Positions 52,760 through 60,212 of a stretch of DNA of 64,000 nt are shown here, in pieces. Position 1 is the first letter of the stretch. The number at the start of each line of letters is the position of its first letter. The DNA comes from an uncultured Tessaracoccus sp. Lineage in GTDB: Bacteria; Actinomycetota; Actinomycetes; Propionibacteriales; Propionibacteriaceae. The stretch spans positions 15,090-79,089 of the forward strand of contig NZ_CAMYFI010000003.1 in NCBI RefSeq assembly GCF_947255005.1, given 5' to 3'. Both the position numbers and the translations under genes were made by a program. The notes beneath the pieces were generated by a model, which had not been told where the DNA came from, did no database searches, and saw only the letters and a program-made list of their open reading frames with translations.

Positions 52760-53176
52760 CTAGTCGTGATGCTCCAAACGCCGTGTGAGATAAGCGCGCT
52801 CTGCGGGTGTGAGTTGAGCGATCCGTGCGTGCAGCAGGTCATCGGTAACCCACAGCGCGTCCGCCACCTCGGTCCAATGATGGGTGGCGATAGCGTCCCG
52901 GATCGCGTCGAGGCTGGGCAGCATCACCCGGGCTGTGGCTTCACGCACGGAGCGTTCCACGGCTGCGGGTTGGTGGCCGCGATGCCCGCGCTCAACGTGG
53001 ATTAGCTCGTGCATGAGTGTGCAGCGGCGTTCGCGTTGTGTGAGCCGGTCGGATAGCCAGATGGTTTGCCCGTCGGTGACGCCCCGGTATCCGTGCGGTA
53101 GGGGCGTGATGTGTAGGCGCAGGTGTGCTTGGGCGGCGAGGAGCGCCCACGGGTCAGGCTGGGTCGTCGTACTCAT
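52760..53176 (-). CDS. ImmA/IrrE-like metallopeptidase
   Basis: 138-aa protein with the zinc motif HELIHVERGH near residue 56 and VREATARVMLPSLDAI, typical of ImmA/IrrE proteases that cleave phage repressors during induction. Its start overlaps the repressor gene's end by 23 nt, and the pair matches the ImmR-ImmA pairing of integrative elements. The open frame reaches 53242, but the ATG at 53176 fits the family better. Confidence 0.87.
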   Translation of the reverse strand: MSTTTQPDPWALLAAQAHLRLHITPLPHGYRGVTDGQTIWLSDRLTQRERRCTLMHELIHVERGHRGHQPAAVERSVREATARVMLPSLDAIRDAIATHHWTEVADALWVTDDLLHARIAQLTPAERAYLTRRLEHHD

Positions 53177-53504
53177 TCTCGGCCTCCCATCGGTCGCGGT
53201 CCAGTGGCTGCGTGGTGTGGTCGGCGGCAAGGTCGAGAACATCCGGGACGGTGACCTGCGGACGCGTTGCCTGGTCGGCTTCGTCTAGCAGCTTTGCCGC
53301 GTCTATCCCGAGTGCGGCGCATAGGGTGATGTAGGCGTCGACGGTGATACCACGTTCGCCCTTGTGGGCGTAGACAACAAGCGGTTTCGATAGGCCGGTC
53401 TTTTGCGCTACGTCGTCGTAGGTGAGGCCGAGTTCCCCGCGCTTGGCCTGTAGAGCTGCTGCGATGTACTGGGTGACGGGGCCGATCATTTTTCGCTGTC
53501 CCAT
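53154..53504 (-). CDS. CI-like phage repressor, XRE family
   Basis: 116-aa repressor with an HTH (YDDVAQKTGLSKPLVVYAHKGERGITVDAYITLC) and an acidic C-terminal tail (DRDRWEAENEYDDPA). TACTGT lies 6 nt before the ATG at 53504, with no Shine-Dalgarno, so the mRNA is probably leaderless. The half-site TTGGTACT overlaps that -10 region, so the protein probably also controls itself. The ATG at 53489 is an alternative start. Confidence 0.88.
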   Translation of the reverse strand: MGQRKMIGPVTQYIAAALQAKRGELGLTYDDVAQKTGLSKPLVVYAHKGERGITVDAYITLCAALGIDAAKLLDEADQATRPQVTVPDVLDLAADHTTQPLDRDRWEAENEYDDPA

Positions 53505-53511
53505 ATGAGCA

Positions 53512-53520
53512 CAGTACCAA
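53512..53520. promoter_or_regulatory. Operator half-site at the repressor promoter
   Basis: AGTACCAAA repeats one half of the 22-bp palindrome at 53570-53591 and overlaps the -10 region of the repressor gene. Confidence 0.55.
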
Positions 53521-53565
53521 AAGCGACCATGTAGCCACAAATTCAGGAGCCCTCACAGTTCGGAC

Positions 53566-53593
53566 TTGACATAGTACCAATTGGTACTATGAT
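53566..53593 (+). promoter_or_regulatory. Early promoter with repressor operator
   Basis: TTGACA (53566-53571) and TATGAT (53588-53593) are spaced by 16 nt. A perfect 22-bp palindrome, half-site CATAGTACCAA, spans 53570-53591 and fills the spacer. It is the expected repressor operator of the rightward early operon. Confidence 0.8.
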
Positions 53594-53599
53594 GGAGGC

Positions 53600-53833
53600 A
53601 TGAGCACACAACAACGAGACCTCATAGCAGCAGAGATCAGAGCGGCGGTAGCCAGAAAGAACATCCAGCTCGGGCAGCTCGCCGAAGCAATCGGCATGAG
53701 CCCGCATGTGCTGCGACGCAAGCTCAACGGAACCTCGCCATTCGGCATGGAAGAGCTGACAGCGGTGGCGCGAGCAATCGGGGTGCCCCCGGCGTCTCTA
53801 ATCAATGCGGCGCTTGTGGCCGCAGCAGCGTGA
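53600..53833 (+). CDS. Cro-like XRE DNA-binding protein
   Basis: 77-aa helix-turn-helix protein (LGQLAEAIGMSPHVLRRKLNG) with little beyond the DNA-binding domain, as in Cro-type proteins. It is the first gene of the early operon, 7 nt after the -10 box, with GGAGG before the ATG. Confidence 0.85.
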   Translation: MSTQQRDLIAAEIRAAVARKNIQLGQLAEAIGMSPHVLRRKLNGTSPFGMEELTAVARAIGVPPASLINAALVAAAA

Positions 53834-53881
53834 CCAAACAGAAAGATGCCCCCGCAGTACCAGGCGAAGGGAGGAACCGAG

Positions 53882-54220
53882 ATGAACGAGTCAGGACGAA
53901 TGGTGATGGTCTACGACGAGCCACCGGAGTGCAGCGAGCTGTGCAAGGAGCTGACTCACAGCTGGGCAACGGATCAAGTGGCCGGAGTCAGTCTTTTTCC
54001 TGCAGCTGTGCTGCCGCTATTCCTTGCGCACCCTGCAGCAGTCGTTCCAGTTCTGCTTGTAGGCGCCGTGATCGTTTCACGGCTATGGCGGCTTCATGGC
54101 CTGGCCCAACTAGAGCGCGCCGAGGTGTCCATCCGATCGAACGCCGCAGCCAGCGGCCGAAGGCACTTCCGGCCGGCCGAGATTGCAACTCCGACTCCAC
54201 GCCCAGGGACTCCCAAGTGA
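53882..54220 (+). CDS. Doubtful small ORF antisense to the next gene
   Basis: 112 codons after a good GGGAGGA ribosome site, in line with the early operon. It contains a hydrophobic stretch (PAAVLPLFLAHPAAVVPVLL). About 230 bp lie opposite the C-terminal coding part of the minus-strand gene at 53988-54614, and its basic, Pro-rich end is not convincing. A short peptide ending within the first part may be the only real product, or none. Confidence 0.3.
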   Translation: MNESGRMVMVYDEPPECSELCKELTHSWATDQVAGVSLFPAAVLPLFLAHPAAVVPVLLVGAVIVSRLWRLHGLAQLERAEVSIRSNAAASGRRHFRPAEIATPTPRPGTPK

Positions 54221-54614
54221 CCACCGCGCGACTCGACTGCAAGGGCACTATACACAGCAGGATCCATGCCGCGTCCCAGGTCTCGCTGGACACGGCCATG
54301 GTCCAGACCTGCCCCGGCGCAAAGTTGCCCTGCGGAAGTCCACGATTCTCCACCCCGGGCAAGACGTTCCGCTCCGCTTCAGCATGGAACACCTCCGAGT
54401 ACACGACACGCACCGGCGCACCAAAGGAGATCCGGACTAGCCGGTCACGGCCCTTCGGGGTATCGCCGTCCAGCGAGTACCACGCCGAGGAATCGACATC
54501 CAGCGAGAACCGCTGCTCCAAGCGCCGCCGTTGGCGCTCAAGGTGCAGCGACCACCCTCCGAAGAGCGCACCAAGCACGGCTGCCGCGAGCGTAACCCAC
54601 TCAACCCAACTCAT
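53988..54614 (-). CDS. Single-span membrane protein inside the early region
   Basis: About 208 aa. An N-terminal membrane anchor (WVTLAAAVLGALFGGWSL) leads into a basic segment and a beta-rich middle (DVDSSAWYSLDGDTPKGRD, LVRISFGAPVRVVY), with a helical, Arg/Ala-rich C-terminus. It is the only minus-strand gene between the Cro-like gene and the antirepressor, so it is probably expressed apart from the early operon, perhaps in the lysogen as an exclusion or fitness gene (inference). The GTG at 54620 or the ATG at 54614 may start it. Confidence 0.65.
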   Translation of the reverse strand: MSWVEWVTLAAAVLGALFGGWSLHLERQRRRLEQRFSLDVDSSAWYSLDGDTPKGRDRLVRISFGAPVRVVYSEVFHAEAERNVLPGVENRGLPQGNFAPGQVWTMAVSSETWDAAWILLCIVPLQSSRAVVTWESLGVESELQSRPAGSAFGRWLRRSIGWTPRRALVGPGHEAAIAVKRSRRLQAELERLLQGAQGIAAAQLQEKD

Positions 54615-54632
54615 CCCCACATCAAAGCAGAA

Positions 54633-54658
54633 GCCCTCACCGCTCCACCGGTGAGGGC
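54633..54658. terminator. Hairpin upstream of the antirepressor
   Basis: Perfect 10-bp arms GCCCTCACCG and CGGTGAGGGC with a 6-nt loop. It separates the minus-strand membrane gene from the antirepressor gene, 19 nt before the latter's ATG. It may be an early-operon terminator or an antitermination site. Confidence 0.5.
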
Positions 54659-54677
54659 CAACAGAAAGGAGATCGTC

Positions 54678-55424
54678 ATGAGCGATCTGATTCCCTTCCA
54701 GTACGAGGGTAGCGCGGTCCGCACCCTCCTGATCGACCGCGAGCCGTGGTTCGTGCTCGCTGATCTGTGCAAGGCGCTGGACCTCGCGAAACCGTCACGT
54801 GTCGCCATGCGGATTGCGGACGACATGAAGGGTGCTCATTTGGTGAGCACCCCTGGCGGTCAGCAGGAGATGACCATCGTCTCCGAGGCTGGCATGTACG
54901 AGGTGGTCATCCGCTCCGACAAACCGGAGGCCGCTACTTTCCGCCGCTGGATCACGACCGAGGTGCTGCCGTCGATCCGCAAAACCGGGCAGTACGGCAC
55001 AGCATCCGCACTCGAAGCGCAGATACCCAAGACGCTGCCCGACGCCCTACGCGCCTACGCACGAGAGGTTGAGGCTCGCGAGGCGATGGAAGCCTACGCG
55101 AGAGAGCTGGAGCCGAAAGCTGACAACTACGACCGCTTCATGTCGGCCGACGGTACCTACTCGGTCGGCGCGGTCGCGAAGATGCTCGGCCCCAGCCAGA
55201 ACAAACTGTTCGCCGAGCTGCGGAATGTCGGCGTGCTGATCGCGAAGGGCGCGATGGCGAACACCCCCTACCAGCAGTACATGCACCATTTCGCGGTGAA
55301 GGCCTACGAGTACACCCGCTCCGACGGGACTGTTGGCAGCTCGTACACGACGCGGGTGCAGCCGTCGGGTGTCGATTTCATTGCCCGCAAGCTCGGGCGC
55401 TACGTGCAGGAGGTTGCAGCATGA
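54678..55424 (+). CDS. Phage antirepressor (BRO-N and KilAC domains)
   Basis: 248-aa antirepressor. The N-terminal BRO-N domain has VRTLLIDREPWFVLADLCKALDL, EAGMYEVVIRSDKPEA and FRRWITTEVLPSIRKTGQYG. The C-terminal KilAC/ANT domain has YSVGAVAKMLGPSQNKLFAELR. AAAGGAG precedes the ATG at 54678. It probably counteracts the CI-like repressor at induction. Its stop overlaps the next start (ATGA). Confidence 0.92.
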   Translation: MSDLIPFQYEGSAVRTLLIDREPWFVLADLCKALDLAKPSRVAMRIADDMKGAHLVSTPGGQQEMTIVSEAGMYEVVIRSDKPEAATFRRWITTEVLPSIRKTGQYGTASALEAQIPKTLPDALRAYAREVEAREAMEAYARELEPKADNYDRFMSADGTYSVGAVAKMLGPSQNKLFAELRNVGVLIAKGAMANTPYQQYMHHFAVKAYEYTRSDGTVGSSYTTRVQPSGVDFIARKLGRYVQEVAA

Positions 55425-55513
55425 GCACCGTCACGCCACGCAGGGCGAAACCCACAACCCCGTGGGATGCCATCCGCAAGATCGACACCACCCAGCCAAG
55501 GAGGGCGGCATGA
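55421..55513 (+). CDS. Small basic phage protein, 30 aa
   Basis: MSTVTPRRAKPTTPWDAIRK and a basic end. The start overlaps the antirepressor stop, and its stop overlaps the next start, each by 4 nt, which supports translation. Function unknown. Confidence 0.5.
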   Translation: MSTVTPRRAKPTTPWDAIRKIDTTQPRRAA

Positions 55514-55668
55514 ACGAGGACAGCCTCTACAAATGGACGTTCCGCGATGAATGTGGCCGCACAGCCATTCTCATTGACACGAACTTTCTCGATGCCGAGG
55601 CCCGCGCCTACGACCTGCTCTGCGCCGATCTTGTAGAGCTCGTTCAGGTCGAGGAGGTGCAGCGATGA
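55510..55668 (+). CDS. Small acidic phage protein, 52 aa
   Basis: MNEDSLYKWTFRDECGRTAI and an acidic C-terminus. AAGGAGG lies upstream of the ATG, and there are 4-nt overlaps on both sides. Not recognised. Confidence 0.6.
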   Translation: MNEDSLYKWTFRDECGRTAILIDTNFLDAEARAYDLLCADLVELVQVEEVQR

Positions 55669-55793
55669 AGCACCCCATCAGGACTCCACGCGAAGCCCTT
55701 ATCGGCGACGTGTTCACGTGCGCCGTAGTCGCCCTATGCGTGCTCAGTCTATTCGTCGCTGTTCTCTACAACACAGATTGGTGGCCGCTGTGA
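55665..55793 (+). CDS. Small phage membrane protein, 42 aa
   Basis: MKHPIRTPREALIGDVFTCA followed by one hydrophobic span (VVALCVLSLFVAVLY) and NTDWWPL. Ribosome site GAGGAGG, with 4-nt overlaps on both sides. Function unknown. Confidence 0.6.
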   Translation: MKHPIRTPREALIGDVFTCAVVALCVLSLFVAVLYNTDWWPL

Positions 55794-56071
55794 GCGAGGA
55801 AGAGCCGGATGCCGACATGACCCTCGACGAGGTGGCCCACCTACTGCGGCGATCCCGATCAACAGTCCGAGACATGGCCGCGCAGGGGCGACTACCCGGC
55901 GCATACCAGGAGCCACCAGAACCCGGCGTCCACTGGCGTGTAAACCGCGAAGAGTTCACGCAGTGGCGGCAGCAGCTGGGTCGCTACAGGCCGAACCCGA
56001 ACGTCATCCCTGCCCGCTCACGGCGCGCCCAACTGGCCCGCGACAGACACATGAGGAGGAAAAGTGCTTGA
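55790..56071 (+). CDS. Excisionase-like HTH protein
   Basis: 93-aa MerR/excisionase-type DNA-binding protein with MTLDEVAHLLRRSRSTVRDM, AAQGRLPGAYQ and HWRVNREEFTQWRQQLGR, followed by a basic tail. The GTG at 55790 overlaps the previous stop (GTGA). It may act as the prophage excisionase or as an early regulator. Confidence 0.75.
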   Translation: MSEEEPDADMTLDEVAHLLRRSRSTVRDMAAQGRLPGAYQEPPEPGVHWRVNREEFTQWRQQLGRYRPNPNVIPARSRRAQLARDRHMRRKSA

Positions 56072-56951
56072 ACAACCATCGGTCATCTATGACCTTGACG
56101 AGGAGATTTACCACGCTGACGGGCTGTGCCCGGAGCCGTCGTTGTCGTCGACGATGGCGAAGACGATCTTGCAGCCCGCGGGGCCTGCCCGGCTTCGCGA
56201 GGTGATGCGCAACGGTAGCCCGCGCAAGCGTGAGTTCGACTTCGGCTCTGCCGCGCACTCCCGCATTCTGGGGCGCGGGCAGGAGGTTGTCGCGCTCGAC
56301 GGTGATGCCCGCACCAAGGCGTACAAGGAGGCGAAGGCGGCTGCCGAGGCTGAGGGGAAGCTTGCCCTCAAATCGGCTGACGTTGAGGCGATTGACCGCA
56401 TGGCTGAGGCGATCCTCGACCATGAGCTGGCCGCTGAGCTGTTGACCGCTGGGCAGGGTCTGCCCGAGGTGTCGATGTTCGGCATCGATGAGCAGACGGG
56501 TCGGTGGGGTCGTGGTCGGATCGACTTCCTGCACTCCCGCAGCACGGTAGTTGATTACAAAACCAGCAGATCGGTCGACGACTACGCATTCTCTCGCTCG
56601 GCGTGGGACTTCGGCTACTGGACGCAGGCAGCGCACTACATCAGATTGGGTCAGCAGCTCGATCTGCTTGACGATGATCCGACGTGGCTGCTGGTCGCGC
56701 AGGAGAAGACCGCCCCGTACCTGGTGCGCGTCTTTGAGTTCCGCAGCGAAGAACTCGACCACGGGCATGCGCAGATCAGGCGCGCCTTCGACCTGTGGGA
56801 CCGCTGCCTGACCACCGGCGAATGGCCCGCGTATCCGCAAACCTCAACCATCCTTACCGCCCCGTCGTGGGCGCTCGACACCGTACTGACCACCCAAGCC
56901 TCAGCCGTCGCGGACGACATTGAGGCGTACCTCAAGGAGAAGAACGCATGA
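56064..56951 (+). CDS. RecE-like phage exonuclease (PD-(D/E)xK)
   Basis: 295-aa nuclease-like protein of the type paired with RecT. It has LSSTMAKTILQPAGPARLRE and KREFDFGSAAHSRILG. The nuclease core GRGRIDFLHSRSTVVDYKTSR has Asp and Asp-x-Lys, and the helix WTQAAHYIRLGQQ follows. It would resect DNA ends for RecT annealing. The GTG start has AGGAGGA upstream; its stop overlaps the recT start by 4 nt. Confidence 0.87.
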   Translation: MLEQPSVIYDLDEEIYHADGLCPEPSLSSTMAKTILQPAGPARLREVMRNGSPRKREFDFGSAAHSRILGRGQEVVALDGDARTKAYKEAKAAAEAEGKLALKSADVEAIDRMAEAILDHELAAELLTAGQGLPEVSMFGIDEQTGRWGRGRIDFLHSRSTVVDYKTSRSVDDYAFSRSAWDFGYWTQAAHYIRLGQQLDLLDDDPTWLLVAQEKTAPYLVRVFEFRSEELDHGHAQIRRAFDLWDRCLTTGEWPAYPQTSTILTAPSWALDTVLTTQASAVADDIEAYLKEKNA

Positions 56952-58723
56952 CCAACAATCCGGTTGCCCAACGCACTAGCGGCGGCAAGCCGCAGATCAT
57001 CGCCGACCTCGAAGCGATGACCGGCGAAATTCAGCGAGCACTGCCGAAGCACATCACCGCAGATAGGGTCGCACGCCTCGTACTGACCGAGATCCGCAAG
57101 AACCCCAAACTGCTCAACTGCACGAGAGAATCGTTCTTCGGTGCACTGATGACCGCTTCGGCGCTCGGCCTAGAGCCAGGCGTCAACGGGGAGGCATACC
57201 TGGTGCCCTACGCCGACAAGAAGCGCGGCATCGTCGAGTGCCAGCTCATCATCGGCTACCAGGGTGTGGCCAAGCTGTTCTGGCAGCATCCGCTCGCTAA
57301 GCGCATGAGTGCCGAGTATGTGTGCGAGAACGACGAGTTCGAGTACGACAAGGGCCTCGTGCAGCGCCTCCACCACAAGCCAGCCGAAGGCAATCGCGGG
57401 AAGGTCACGCACTATTACGCGATTGTTGAGCTGTCGACTGGAGCGCTTCAGTTCGACGTGTTCACCGCCGACCAGATCAAGGCGCTACGTCGCGGGGCCG
57501 TCGGCTCGTCCGGCAACATCGCTGACCCTGAGCATTGGATGGAGCGCAAGGGCCTGGCAGTCGATACGCCAATCCCGACCCCGGATGGCTGGACGACCAT
57601 GGGGGCCATCGCCGAGGGCGACACCGTCTTTGACATGGACGGCCAGCCCGTTGCCGTACGCGAGGTCAGCGACGTCAAGAACATCGGCTGCTACCGCCTC
57701 ACATTCGGCAACGGGCAGACCATTGTCTGCGACGAAGAGCACTTCTGGGTGGCCCGCATTGGCTGGAAGCAAAGCCGAGAAGGCTGGGACACCCTCCCCA
57801 TTGCTCAGCTCTTCGAGGCCAAGCAGCAAGGGAAGCCCGTCACGATCCCCGTCGCCGACATGCTGGCTTTGCCAGAGGCGGACCTGGAGATCGATCCCTG
57901 GGTCCTTGGGTTCTGGCTTGGCGACGGGGCGACCGGGTCCGCTCGGGTCGCAACCTGCCCGGAGGACCTGCCGGACGTCATCGAGGGGATACAGGCAGGC
58001 GGCTACGAAGTGGGGGCGGTCCGTCCCGACCCTCGCAGTCGCGCCCTGTCCGTGGGCATTCTCGGGCTGAAGAGGCAGCTTCGCGAAACCGGCCTGCTGG
58101 GCTCCAAGCATGTCCCGTCCGCATATCTGCGTGGGTCAGCGGGTCAACGGTTGGGACTCCTCCAGGGACTGATGGATGCCGATGGCTGGATCGACAAGGC
58201 CCGAGGTCGTGTGTACTTCGGCAGCACTGATGAGCTACTCGCCGACGCTGTCGCTGAGCTCGCCCGCAGTCTCGGCGAACAGGTGAGCCGCAACAAGCAG
58301 ACCAAGAGGGGCTTCGGCAAGAAGGTCATTTCCCACGTCGTCATGTGGCAGCCGACCGTTTGCCCATTCGTGCTGAAGCGCAAGCGGGATCGCTTCCGCA
58401 CTCGATCGATCCCTGCATACCGGACAGTGAAGAGCATTGAGCGGATTCCCTCCGTGCCAACTCGATGCATTGGCGTGGACTCGCCCACAAGGACCTACTT
58501 GGCAGGCGTGGACATGATCCCGACACACAACACCGCGCTCAAGCAGGTGCTCAAGCTGATGCCGAAGGCAGCTGAGGTTGCCTACGTGCAGGCCGTCGAC
58601 GAGCAGACCGGCTCACTTGCCGTGGCCAAGTCTGTCGCGCAGCACACATCCCTGCCGGAGATCGAGCAGGAGCCGGCGGAAGAAGAAGTCATCGACCCGG
58701 AGACCGGGGAGGTGCAGTCATGA
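56948..58723 (+). CDS. recT: RecT single-strand annealing protein with an in-frame intein
   Basis: 591-aa precursor. Residues 1-201 and 529-591 together form a 264-aa RecT, the normal length. The N-extein holds FFGALMTASALGLEPGVNGEAYLVPY and YADKKRGIVECQLIIGYQG, and the two halves rejoin at PEHWMERK / TALKQVLKLMPKA, where intact RecTs read RKTALK. The intein (residues 202-528) must splice out for a working protein. Coupled to the RecE-like gene by a 4-nt overlap, it anneals ssDNA in phage recombination. The C-terminal tail is acidic. Confidence 0.93.
   Translation: MTNNPVAQRTSGGKPQIIADLEAMTGEIQRALPKHITADRVARLVLTEIRKNPKLLNCTRESFFGALMTASALGLEPGVNGEAYLVPYADKKRGIVECQLIIGYQGVAKLFWQHPLAKRMSAEYVCENDEFEYDKGLVQRLHHKPAEGNRGKVTHYYAIVELSTGALQFDVFTADQIKALRRGAVGSSGNIADPEHWMERKGLAVDTPIPTPDGWTTMGAIAEGDTVFDMDGQPVAVREVSDVKNIGCYRLTFGNGQTIVCDEEHFWVARIGWKQSREGWDTLPIAQLFEAKQQGKPVTIPVADMLALPEADLEIDPWVLGFWLGDGATGSARVATCPEDLPDVIEGIQAGGYEVGAVRPDPRSRALSVGILGLKRQLRETGLLGSKHVPSAYLRGSAGQRLGLLQGLMDADGWIDKARGRVYFGSTDELLADAVAELARSLGEQVSRNKQTKRGFGKKVISHVVMWQPTVCPFVLKRKRDRFRTRSIPAYRTVKSIERIPSVPTRCIGVDSPTRTYLAGVDMIPTHNTALKQVLKLMPKAAEVAYVQAVDEQTGSLAVAKSVAQHTSLPEIEQEPAEEEVIDPETGEVQS
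57551..58531 (+). other. Class 3 intein with LAGLIDADG endonuclease inside recT
   Basis: 327 residues from Gly202 to Asn528 of the precursor. Block A is GLAVDTPIPTPDGW, with Gly instead of Cys/Ser at position 1. Block B is CDEEHFWV, with Trp267 after the His. Block F is CIGVDSP with Cys507, and block G is MIPTHN before +1 Thr529. Trp267, Cys507 and Thr526 match the WCT set of class 3 inteins. LGFWLGDG (~320) and LLQGLMDADG (~404) are the two endonuclease motifs. Confidence 0.9.
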
Positions 58724-58848
58724 GCCTCGACGCAGAGCGATTGGAGCGCCGCAAGCAGTTGATCCGCTACGTCAGCTACGGGAAGACGGTGGACCGCCCA
58801 TTCGGGTATGTCGTGGACGGCTTCACCGTGAAGATTTGGGCGGACTGA
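58720..58848 (+). CDS. Small phage protein, 42 aa
   Basis: MSLDAERLERRKQLIRYVSY followed by GKTVDRPFGYVVDGFTVKIW. GGGGAGG lies upstream of the ATG, and there is a 4-nt overlap with recT. Not recognised. Confidence 0.6.
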   Translation: MSLDAERLERRKQLIRYVSYGKTVDRPFGYVVDGFTVKIWAD

Positions 58849-58849
58849 C

Positions 58850-59257
58850 ATGCGATGCAACGAATGCGGCCACGCTGTCGCGCTGCACGATCACTCTGGT
58901 TGCCTGCTATGCCAAGCGCATTCCGGCGATGCGTTCTGGTGCTCACGCGCCGACGCTGACCTTACGGAGAAGGCTGGCACTCCTGCTGCAAGGCCATACG
59001 CAATCCCACCCCTGCTGGTGATGCGTGTTCGAAATCGCGCGCGGCACTATCGCTATGGGTGGTGGTGCCGAGTTTGCGGCGATTCCTTCTCTTTTTTCCT
59101 GTCGCAGAGGTGGCCGCGCATCCTCACATGGCGTGAGGCGCACAGCTACGCCCTAGAGCACCTGCACACCGCCCACGGCTGCCCGTCGATGCTCGCATCC
59201 GGCGAGCCATGCGACGACTACTGCGCCGATTGCGGTGGCCGAATGTGGATCAAATGA
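58850..59257 (+). CDS. Phage zinc-ribbon protein, 135 aa
   Basis: Several Cys pairs (CNEC...CLLC at 3-21, WCRVC, and CDDYCADC near the C-terminus) suggest two or three zinc-binding ribbons. There is no catalytic motif. It starts 1 nt after the previous stop. Function unknown, possibly DNA-binding or an accessory to the recombination genes. Confidence 0.65.
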   Translation: MRCNECGHAVALHDHSGCLLCQAHSGDAFWCSRADADLTEKAGTPAARPYAIPPLLVMRVRNRARHYRYGWWCRVCGDSFSFFLSQRWPRILTWREAHSYALEHLHTAHGCPSMLASGEPCDDYCADCGGRMWIK

Positions 59258-59871
59258 GCAACGAAAAGAGATTTGAAATGACGAAAAATATCGAAATTGA
59301 TTTGGATTCTATTCCGCACCCGAAAGACTGCTATCCGGTGCCGGTCGGGGCGACTATTCCAGAACACACCCCGGTATGGGTGGCAAAGAAGTACGGTCGC
59401 TTGGAGTGGCTCGGAAATGGTTATGAAAACAGGGTTACCGTGGGTGGTAGCGACACTGTCCATTTGACCGCCGAGCCGATCATCAACCATCCAACCTCCG
59501 AAGATTCCCCGATCGCCTTTGAGCACAGGCGCCCTGACTCATCCGAGCTTGTAGTGGCGACATGGTCGGACGAGTCGCGTTCGTGGGTTTTCGTAGACAG
59601 GGCCGGAAATCCAATCTCACACTCGGGCAACATGATCACCGACTGGTCGCCAGCCATTATCACGAAATCCGGGCGCGGAGTTTGGGATGAGCGTGACAAA
59701 CGCGACCGAAGGACAAAAGGAGGGTACAAGCTGGCTTGGTCGGAGGAACGCCAAATGTGGGTATTGAAGACGGACTGGCGGCGCTACTACGGGACCCTCG
59801 ATGCGGTGAGGCGCCTCAACGGCGACGCATTTCTAACGGGCTTCGCTGACGATAAAGGCGGCGAAGAATGA
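59254..59871 (+). CDS. Phage protein with AT-rich codon use
   Basis: 205-aa protein of unknown function with a Trp/Tyr-rich beta pattern (TPVWVAKKYGRLEWLGN, AWSEERQMWVLKTDWRRYYG). Codons such as aaa, aat, att, gat and tct are much commoner than in its neighbours, above all in the first third. The ATG at 59254 overlaps the previous stop; the ATG at 59278 has a fair AAAAGAGA site and is an alternative. Confidence 0.7.
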   Translation: MSNEKRFEMTKNIEIDLDSIPHPKDCYPVPVGATIPEHTPVWVAKKYGRLEWLGNGYENRVTVGGSDTVHLTAEPIINHPTSEDSPIAFEHRRPDSSELVVATWSDESRSWVFVDRAGNPISHSGNMITDWSPAIITKSGRGVWDERDKRDRRTKGGYKLAWSEERQMWVLKTDWRRYYGTLDAVRRLNGDAFLTGFADDKGGEE

Positions 59872-60212
59872 GCACCGAACTGAGCTGCGAAATTGTGACA
59901 GCACGAAAACGGCACCAGTGCTCGCTTTGCACGGCATACATCGAGCCTGGCGAGAAATACCAGCGCGAAACATTCGTTGACGACGGCCTGTTCGCTAGCT
60001 TCCTCACCTGCCAGCCGTGCTTGGTAGACAACGTAGCCGAACACGCAGACCGCATGTTCGGCTACGACGACGGAGTAGATGACGAGATCGCTTACGAGTG
60101 GGCGATCGACCGCACCTCCTACCCCGACGGGGTACCCGCTGACGAAATCGCCGCAGCCTGGCGGCTAATCGACCGCCACCTAGCCGAGGGCATCGAGCGA
60201 GGTGAGCGGTGA
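59868..60212 (+). CDS. Phage protein with Cys-pair domain, 114 aa
   Basis: The N-terminal ribbon-like region has CEIVTARKRHQCSLCTAYIE ... TCQPCLVDN, that is CxxC pairs about 30 residues apart, as in small phage zinc-ribbon proteins. An acidic C-terminal helix follows. 4-nt overlaps on both sides. Confidence 0.65.
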   Translation: MSTELSCEIVTARKRHQCSLCTAYIEPGEKYQRETFVDDGLFASFLTCQPCLVDNVAEHADRMFGYDDGVDDEIAYEWAIDRTSYPDGVPADEIAAAWRLIDRHLAEGIERGER

